A stretch of DNA of 19,532 nt, taken from the NCBI GenBank assembly GCA_937983035.1, contig CALKAN010000159.1, positions 1 to 19,532 of the forward strand, written 5' to 3'. Positions 14,470-19,532 of the stretch are shown here, one piece after another. The notes beneath the pieces were generated by a model that had not been told where the DNA came from, ran no database searches, and saw only the letters and a list, made by a program, of their open reading frames with translations. Source of the stretch: an uncultured Paenibacillaceae bacterium (GTDB lineage Bacteria; Bacillota; Bacilli; Paenibacillales; CALAME01). Numbering within the stretch: position 1 is the stretch's first letter; each line of letters opens with the position of its first letter. Made by a program: the position numbers and the translations under genes.

Positions 14470-17400
14470 ATTCATCTCCATCTTCTAATCTAACAGGTGC
14501 TGATCTGGGTGAATGCCCGTGTTCATTCACGGCGGCCACGCTGAACCATCCTGTCGTTTGGAGGTGCGTGCGCCTGAACTCTGTTGACCGGGTTTCTCCT
14601 ATTTTTTCGTATGTTCCATCTTTTTCCCGACTGTAATAGATTTCATAGTACTGTACATTCTCATGAGCAGGGTTTGCATTCCATGTTAACTTTACAGAAA
14701 TGTAGCCGCTGGACTCAATGCTCAACCCAGCAGGTGCTGACGGAATGGCGGCAGCTTGAGAATCCGAATCATTCGATGCATTGGATTCATCCTCTTCGCT
14801 TGGTTCATCGGCTGCATTGCTTTCATCGCGATCTTCCGCTTCTGATTCATCTTGATCACGGAAGAAAGGCAAACGCAATTCTCCATTCGTTGTGATTATT
14901 TCACTTGGCGCTGATTCATTTCCGACAATGTCAACCGCTGTGATGTAATAAGCATAATCGTAGCTCGCATTCACATAATCTAAAATTTCGAGCGGATCGC
15001 CGGTCAGCACATTTTGTGACGGACTCGTTCGGAACGGCCCTCCGTTTATCGAACGGTAAAAGCGATAGCCGACGACATCTTCATTCGGACTTGGATCGAA
15101 TGTAATTTTGTTCTGGCTTCCTGCCTGTTCCACTTTTAAGTTTGAAGGCGGATCAGGAATTTTGCCGTCATCTTCGCGCGGATCCATCTCCTCAGGCGCC
15201 GTTTGATCCCAATCTGTTGGATAATAATCTTTTAACGTTGCCGGACGGTTATTGACTCTCGGGTGGTGCTCCGGAGACACTTCATCTAAAAATTGCTCCA
15301 GCTTTTCATACAATTCTTTTACCGGCTCCGGCCGCTTAATGAATATTTTTTCAACAACCATGTCATCGGGCGTTTGCGGGTGAGCGATATAATAAAAGCC
15401 GTTATAGCGCACCGCTCTTGCTTCCACCAAGCTGTCATCTTCTTCTTTCGGCAAATATTTTTTGTTGAACCAATCTCTGTTCAATTTATTCATTTCCCTC
15501 GTCAGCGACGACGGCAATTTGCCCGATGTGCTCGATACGGTTTCTTGTATGACTCCTTCAGGCGGCTCGAACTTTTTCGTTTCAAACCATTCCGGTCTCA
15601 ATTCAATCATCGAGTCCATGATCATCGACCATATTCTTAACGGCCGCTGCGTGCCTTGGCCTCTGATCAGCGTGCTCGGCATGTCATATCCGATCCAAAC
15701 GCCTACCGTAATGTCGGGGGAGTATCCCATGAACCAAGCATCGCGGTCGTACTGGGTCGTTCCGGTCTTTCCAGCCACTTCGATTTCGCCGAAATGTTCA
15801 AAGCTTGACATGATTGTCGTTCCCGTGCCGGACGTGATGACCGTTTTAAGCATGTCTGTCATCAAAAATGCCGTTTCTTCCGAAAATACTTGCTTCGGCC
15901 GCGGATTGCGCTCGTAGACGATGTTGCCGTTCGAATCTTCAATTCTGCTGATTAAGTAAGCATCGATGAATTGACCTTTGTTGCCGATGGCTGCATAGGC
16001 ATTCGTCAGCTCTTCCACGGTTGTTCCGAATTCTAATCCGCCGATTACCCCGGTGCGGGCGTGTTCGTCGCGCTCAGTAATCGTTGTGATCCCCAAGCTT
16101 CGAACGAATTCCCATGCTTGCTCGATGCCGATGACTTCATTAAAGAGTTTCACCGCAGGGATGTTGTAAGACTGATTCAATGCGGTTCTGGCTGTGACCA
16201 TCCCATGAAATTTCATATCCCAGTTGTTCGGAATGTGATAGCCTTTGCTGCCGTCTTCCAGCAAAATCGGAATGTCATCAATGATGCTGGCAGGCTGAAT
16301 TGATCCGGACTCCAGCGCAGGGAGAAAGGCAGCGATCGGTTTCATCGTCGAGCCGGGCTGTCTTTTCATCTGCGTGGCGTGATTTAATTGCTCGATATAA
16401 TAATCTCTTCCTTCGATCATTCCCAAAATTTCGCCCGTGCTGTTTCGAATGACAATGGCTCCGACTTGTTCGATTCCTTTTTCTTCGTGATCAGGCGTAA
16501 AGTTTTCTGGATTGCGAGCAATTTCTTGCAGACGGTCGTACACCTCTTTGTCAATGGTCGTGTAAATGTGGTAACCTCCGCGCAGCAGTTCTTTGTGCGC
16601 TTCGTTTAAATCTGCTGCAAATTTTGCATCGTCCAGATCTTCATCGCGAAGCTTGGCATTTTTCTCAAGATATAAAAGCTTCGCAGCGCGGCGCTCGACT
16701 TCCAGCATGAGAAACGGATAAGTATTGTAAGCGCGCTGTTTAGGCTCGGCCAACGAAGATTTAATGTCAAAGGCGAGCGCTTCTTCGTATTGTTCTTGCG
16801 TGATGACTTCTTCGATCAACATCCGTCTAAGCACCAGTTTTTGGCGATCCATCGCCAAGTTAAATCCGCGTTCATTAAATTCGCCGCGCGAAGTATAAGC
16901 GGAATAGTTGTTCGGATCTTGCGGCAATCCTGCTAAGTAAGCGGCTTGCGCAATATTAAGTTCGTCTAAATCTTCAATGTCAAATATTCCTTTTGCGGCA
17001 GCTTGAATACCATATACATAATTGCCGTTTGAACTGTTGCCGAAAGGAATTTTGTTTAAGTATGCCAATAAAATCTGATCTTTCGTCATAAAGCGTTCAA
17101 TGCGCATCGCCAAAAAGATTTCTTTGGCTTTTCTGCTTAACGACTGATCGAAACTGAGAAACACGCGCCGCGCGACTTGCTGAGTGATCGTGCTTCCGCC
17201 TGTTTGCACATCTTCTTTCAGCAAATACTGTTTGGCAGCACGAAGGACGCCTCGGATGTCAAATCCGATATGCTCATAAAAGTCTTTATCTTCAATCGCT
17301 AGAAAGGCGTCTTTAATATGCTGCGGTATGTCTTCCAGTTTGATTAATTGCCGGTCTTCTTCGGACCGAAGTTGGCCGATTAACGTCTCATCATTAAAAT

Positions 17401-17629
17401 AAACAAATCCTGTCTGAGCGTTTTCTTGCATTTTCGTCAAAATTTCTTCTTTCGGTCTTACAGGGTCATCTTTCACGAGCGCGGCTACGTAACCGGTAAC
17501 CATGCCGCCCGCAAGAATGACAAATAAGAAGGAGAGGAGCAGTCCCCATTTTAACGTAAACCATAAGCCTTTCGCAGCATTGAGGGCGATGTGCGCCGTT
17601 CTGCTCCGTTTTTGCACTCTTTTCGACAT
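14468..17629 (-). CDS. Class A penicillin-binding protein (PBP1A type) with two FN3 domains
   Basis: This 1053-residue bifunctional peptidoglycan synthase is anchored by one N-terminal membrane segment (about 22-52). The GT51 glycosyltransferase has catalytic E113 in AIEDKDFYEH and continues with GGSTITQQVARR and KIPFGNSSNGNYVYGIQAAA. The transpeptidase has S427-TMK, SYN at 487-489 and KTG at 621-623. From about 826 to 920 lies a fibronectin type III domain, then an Asp/Glu/Ser-rich linker (about 924-958) and a second FN3 domain to the C-terminus. The ATG at 17629 is preceded by AAAGGAGG. A longer in-frame start at 17716 would cross the promoter and is rejected. B. subtilis PonA also has a C-terminal FN3 domain, but two with an acidic spacer is longer than usual. 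It is transcribed divergently from tyrS and closed by a shared terminator. Confidence 0.94.
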   Translation of the reverse strand: MSKRVQKRSRTAHIALNAAKGLWFTLKWGLLLSFLFVILAGGMVTGYVAALVKDDPVRPKEEILTKMQENAQTGFVYFNDETLIGQLRSEEDRQLIKLEDIPQHIKDAFLAIEDKDFYEHIGFDIRGVLRAAKQYLLKEDVQTGGSTITQQVARRVFLSFDQSLSRKAKEIFLAMRIERFMTKDQILLAYLNKIPFGNSSNGNYVYGIQAAAKGIFDIEDLDELNIAQAAYLAGLPQDPNNYSAYTSRGEFNERGFNLAMDRQKLVLRRMLIEEVITQEQYEEALAFDIKSSLAEPKQRAYNTYPFLMLEVERRAAKLLYLEKNAKLRDEDLDDAKFAADLNEAHKELLRGGYHIYTTIDKEVYDRLQEIARNPENFTPDHEEKGIEQVGAIVIRNSTGEILGMIEGRDYYIEQLNHATQMKRQPGSTMKPIAAFLPALESGSIQPASIIDDIPILLEDGSKGYHIPNNWDMKFHGMVTARTALNQSYNIPAVKLFNEVIGIEQAWEFVRSLGITTITERDEHARTGVIGGLEFGTTVEELTNAYAAIGNKGQFIDAYLISRIEDSNGNIVYERNPRPKQVFSEETAFLMTDMLKTVITSGTGTTIMSSFEHFGEIEVAGKTGTTQYDRDAWFMGYSPDITVGVWIGYDMPSTLIRGQGTQRPLRIWSMIMDSMIELRPEWFETKKFEPPEGVIQETVSSTSGKLPSSLTREMNKLNRDWFNKKYLPKEEDDSLVEARAVRYNGFYYIAHPQTPDDMVVEKIFIKRPEPVKELYEKLEQFLDEVSPEHHPRVNNRPATLKDYYPTDWDQTAPEEMDPREDDGKIPDPPSNLKVEQAGSQNKITFDPSPNEDVVGYRFYRSINGGPFRTSPSQNVLTGDPLEILDYVNASYDYAYYITAVDIVGNESAPSEIITTNGELRLPFFRDQDESEAEDRDESNAADEPSEEDESNASNDSDSQAAAIPSAPAGLSIESSGYISVKLTWNANPAHENVQYYEIYYSREKDGTYEKIGETRSTEFRRTHLQTTGWFSVAAVNEHGHSPRSAPVRLEDGDE

Positions 17630-17657
17630 CTGTAGACATCCTCCTTTGAACAGAACC

Positions 17658-17666
17658 ATTATAGCA
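17658..17666 (-). promoter_or_regulatory. Extended -10 promoter of the PBP gene
   Basis: Read on the minus strand, TGCTATAAT gives a perfect -10 (17658-17663) with a TGn extension. No good -35 is visible at the usual distance, as is common for extended -10 promoters. The start would fall about 20-25 bases before the ribosome-binding site. Confidence 0.65.
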
Positions 17667-17696
17667 TAAAGAGCTGGAAATGAGTAGAAACTATGA

Positions 17697-17726
17697 TTGA
17701 CTTTATGTTCCCTCATATGATATAAA
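17697..17726 (+). promoter_or_regulatory. Sigma-A promoter of the tyrS T-box leader
   Basis: TTGACT (17697-17702) and TATAAA (17721-17726) are 18 bases apart, with a TGn extension at 17718-17720. Transcription should begin near 17733, just before the T-box. Confidence 0.75.
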
Positions 17727-17749
17727 ATATTTATTAAAGGATCATATGA
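17713..17749. repeat. Twin TCATATGA palindromes flanking the tyrS start site
   Basis: The octamer palindrome TCATATGA occurs at 17713-17720 and 17742-17749, bracketing the -10 box and transcription start at 29-base spacing. It could be a paired operator or chance in AT-rich DNA. Confidence 0.3.
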
Positions 17750-18052
17750 AAGGCGTTGAAGGATTCAAGTAGATGAAGGGACTGCGCTTTGGATCAGAGA
17801 ATCGGTGGCTGGTGAGAACCGGTGCGCCCCCTGCATCGAATTACAAATCCGGAGCCGGGAACAGCAATTGAACAAGCAGCGTTCCCCGGGCAAACCCCGT
17901 TATCCTAAAGAGTGAAAGCGATTCGTCAATCGGCATCCGCACGCATGGTGCAGATGTCAAAAGTTGTCTGTTTATAGAACATTCGAACGAATGGCTTTAA
18001 ATAGGGTGGTACCGCGAGAAATCTCGTCCCTTGGCTGGATGGGGTTTTTTTT
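17733..18052 (+). promoter_or_regulatory. T-box riboswitch, tyrosine
   Basis: This leader senses uncharged tRNA-Tyr and controls read-through into tyrS. Stem I marks are AGTAGATGAAG near 17769, AGAGAATCGGTGGCTGGTGAGA, and a probable specifier TAC (Tyr) at 17842-17844 followed by A. The hallmark T-box sequence AGGGTGGTACCGCG is at 18003-18016. Its TGGT bulge would pair with an ACCA tRNA end, as expected for tRNA-Tyr with discriminator A. A terminator with a T-run follows. The class is certain. The specifier assignment rests on position and the downstream gene. Region 18053-18177 after it holds only small hairpins (CACG/CGTG near 18111-18122 and GCTC/GAGC near 18124-18134) and the ribosome-binding site. 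Confidence 0.95.
18026..18052 (+). terminator. T-box terminator
   Basis: CCC (18028-18030) with flanking wobble pairs can fold against GGGG (18041-18044), followed by eight T (18045-18052). Its left arm is also used by the antiterminator region, the standard T-box switch. The stem is short compared with most T-box terminators. Confidence 0.65.
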
Positions 18053-18177
18053 ATTGTCCGTCTGCCGGGATCGGATTCAAAGATGAAACTTCGCTGATGA
18101 TCTTTAGGCACGAAAGCGTGTTTGCTCGGTGAGCGAAAATGAGGTGCAAGACGAAAATGAAGGAGGACAAAACAGAA

Positions 18178-19428
18178 ATGAGCGAACAGTTGAAAGCTTC
18201 TCCTGAGCAGCTTAAGCAGCTTGAGCAGCAATGGGAGGTCATCCGCCGAGGCGCGGTTGAAATTGTGCCGGAAGAGGAATTGAAGCAAAAGCTGTTGAAA
18301 TCGATCGTGACGAACGTGCCGCTGAAGGTCAAGCTGGGGCTGGACCCGAGCGCGCCGGATATACACATCGGTCACACGGTCGTTTTGCACAAATTAAGAC
18401 AGTTTCAGCAGTTCGGCCATGAAGTGCATTTGATAATCGGTGACTTTACGGGCAGGATCGGGGATCCAACCGGAAAATCAGAAACACGCAAACAGCTCAG
18501 CGAAGAAGATGTGCGCAGAAATGCGGAAACATACCAAGAGCAAATTTTTAAAATTTTAGATCCTGAGAAAACAATCGTGCATTTCAATTCTGAATGGCTG
18601 TCCAAATTGAACTTCGCTGAAGTAATCGAATTGGCTGCGAAAGTAACTGTGGCGCGGATGTTGGAAAGGGACGATTTTACAAAACGGTACGAAAGCGGTC
18701 AGCCGATCAGCATCCATGAATTTTTTTATCCCCTCATGCAAGGTTACGATTCCGTCGCCTTAAACTGTGATGTAGAATTGGGCGGAACGGACCAAAAGTT
18801 TAATCTGCTGATGGGACGCACGCTGCAGAGGGAATACGGACAAGAAGGGCAAGTTATGCTGACAACGCCGCTGATCGAAGGATTGGACGGCGTTCAGAAA
18901 ATGAGCAAAAGCCTCGGCAATTATATTGGCATCGATGAACCAGCCAATGAAATTTTTGGCAAGACGATGTCAGTTCCCGATGAACTGATGCTTAAATATT
19001 ATGAGCTGGCAACGGATTTGAGCAACGAACAATTGCAGGAGCTGAAGCAGCAATTGGAAGAAGGCACGCTGCATCCAAGAGATGCCAAAGTTCGTCTAGC
19101 TCATACGTTCGTGCGCATGTATCACGGTGTTCAAGCAGCGGATCAAGCGAAAGAACGGTTTGAAACTGTGTTTCAGAAAGGGGCGCTTCCAAGCGATATT
19201 CCAGAAGTGGAGATCGATGCAGGCGGGGCAGATGCGGTAAGGCTGATAGAACTGCTGGTCATGACAAAATTGGCAAGTTCCAACAGCGAGGCCAGAAGAA
19301 GCATCCAGCAAGGAGCTGTCAAAATTAATCAGGAGAAAGTGACAGACATTCAGCTTGAGCTGACTTTGCAAGATGGGGACATCGTTCAAGTCGGCAAGCG
19401 CAAATTTGCTAAGATTAAGTTGAAATAA
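18178..19428 (+). CDS. tyrS: Tyrosyl-tRNA synthetase (TyrZ type)
   Basis: This 416-residue class I synthetase charges tRNA-Tyr with tyrosine using ATP. The HIGH motif is H63-IGH at residues 63-66 (LDPSAPDIHIGH). The KMSKS motif is at 241-245. The tyrosine-pocket helix contains MQGYDSVALNCDVELGGTDQKFN. A C-terminal S4-type RNA-binding domain (about 350-413) closes the protein. Sequence around HIGH (IIGDFTGRIGDPTGKS) matches the TyrZ branch rather than the TyrS branch of B. subtilis. The ATG at 18178 is ten bases after GGAGGA (18162-18167). An upstream in-frame ATG at 18139 lacks a good site. Expression is under the upstream tyrosine T-box. It faces rpsD convergently across a shared terminator, the arrangement known from Bacillus. 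Confidence 0.96.
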   Translation: MSEQLKASPEQLKQLEQQWEVIRRGAVEIVPEEELKQKLLKSIVTNVPLKVKLGLDPSAPDIHIGHTVVLHKLRQFQQFGHEVHLIIGDFTGRIGDPTGKSETRKQLSEEDVRRNAETYQEQIFKILDPEKTIVHFNSEWLSKLNFAEVIELAAKVTVARMLERDDFTKRYESGQPISIHEFFYPLMQGYDSVALNCDVELGGTDQKFNLLMGRTLQREYGQEGQVMLTTPLIEGLDGVQKMSKSLGNYIGIDEPANEIFGKTMSVPDELMLKYYELATDLSNEQLQELKQQLEEGTLHPRDAKVRLAHTFVRMYHGVQAADQAKERFETVFQKGALPSDIPEVEIDAGGADAVRLIELLVMTKLASSNSEARRSIQQGAVKINQEKVTDIQLELTLQDGDIVQVGKRKFAKIKLK

Positions 19429-19447
19429 CATTGGACTTAAAACATAA

Positions 19448-19488
19448 AAAAAGGTTTTCGCTGCCCGCATGGACGCGAAAACCTTTTT
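19448..19488. terminator. Bidirectional terminator between tyrS and rpsD
   Basis: A perfect 14-bp stem (19448-19461 with 19475-19488, GGTTTTCGC/GCGAAAACC core) with a 13-base loop is flanked by A and T runs, serving the two convergent genes. Confidence 0.92.
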
Positions 19489-19499
19489 CTTTCGTCAGA

Positions 19500-19532
19500 T
19501 TAACGGCTGTAGAACTCAACGATTTGCGTTTC
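19500..19532 (-). CDS. rpsD: 30S ribosomal protein S4, C-terminal end (partial)
   Basis: The last ten codons on the minus strand read ETQIVEFYSR then TAA. This is the typical S4 carboxy-terminus (variants of xxxIVEFYSR). The rest lies beyond the right edge. S4 is a primary 16S rRNA-binding protein of the small subunit. Its convergent placement with tyrS matches the Bacillus chromosome and supports the call despite the short length. Confidence 0.88.
   Translation of the reverse strand, partial: ETQIVEFYSR

Noticed and set aside
17630..17716. Longer amino end for the PBP
   Set aside because: It would translate through the extended -10 promoter and the AAAGGAGG site that serves the ATG at 17629.
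17911..17926. cre-like TGAAAGCG sequence
   Set aside because: The second half does not match the cre consensus at the right spacing, and it lies within the folded T-box leader.
1..19532. CRISPR array, transposon, prophage or defence system
   Set aside because: No regularly spaced repeats, transposase, integrase, phage or nuclease-type genes were seen. The gene content is core metabolism, regulation, cell wall and translation.

Overview
The window looks like chromosomal DNA of a low-to-mid-GC, spore-forming-type Bacillota, most like Bacillales and probably Paenibacillaceae (family-level placement is inference). Supporting signs are strong AGGAGG ribosome-binding sites with many GTG/TTG starts, a CcpA-type LacI regulator, PTS enzymes, a tyrosine T-box riboswitch ahead of a TyrZ-type tyrosyl-tRNA synthetase, and tyrS facing rpsD convergently as in Bacillus.

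Layout. (1) 1-4761, hexonate block: the C-terminal part of a LarA/DUF2088 nickel-pincer epimerase, a gluconate kinase and a mannonate/gluconate-type SDR dehydrogenase form one tight operon, followed by 6-phosphogluconate dehydrogenase behind its own promoter and ahead of a terminator. The first ~120 bases look foreign to the rest, probably a chimeric contig edge. (2) 4841-6733, shikimate block: shikimate kinase and a divergent EPSP synthase. (3) 6734-7875, small genes: a structured intergenic region, a CoA-binding Rossmann protein, and a small Gln-rich protein built from two identical 30-residue modules. Its leader contains an 11-bp inverted repeat and a possible 11-codon upstream ORF. (4) 7888-12083, PTS block: a fused EIICBA permease overlapping EI (no HPr gene), then a VanZ-like membrane protein. 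(5) 12170-14397: a small zinc-ribbon protein, CcpA, and MTA/SAH nucleosidase overlapping ccpA. A bidirectional terminator closes this block. (6) 14468-17629, minus strand: a 1053-residue class A penicillin-binding protein with two C-terminal FN3 domains. (7) 17697-19428: promoter, T-box leader and tyrS. (8) 19500-19532: the last codons of rpsD on the minus strand.

How the genes fit together. Much of the window concerns sugar entry and its control: PTS uptake, CcpA catabolite control, and hexonate conversion into the pentose phosphate pathway. If the LarA-like protein is a gluconate/mannonate epimerase and the SDR a mannonate oxidoreductase, the first four genes could link fructuronate/mannonate to gluconate, then 6-phosphogluconate, then ribulose-5-phosphate. 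This would bypass mannonate dehydratase. It is the most interesting metabolic hypothesis here, though each family is known. No CRISPR array, transposase, prophage or defence island was seen, and most of the window is ordinary core chromosome.
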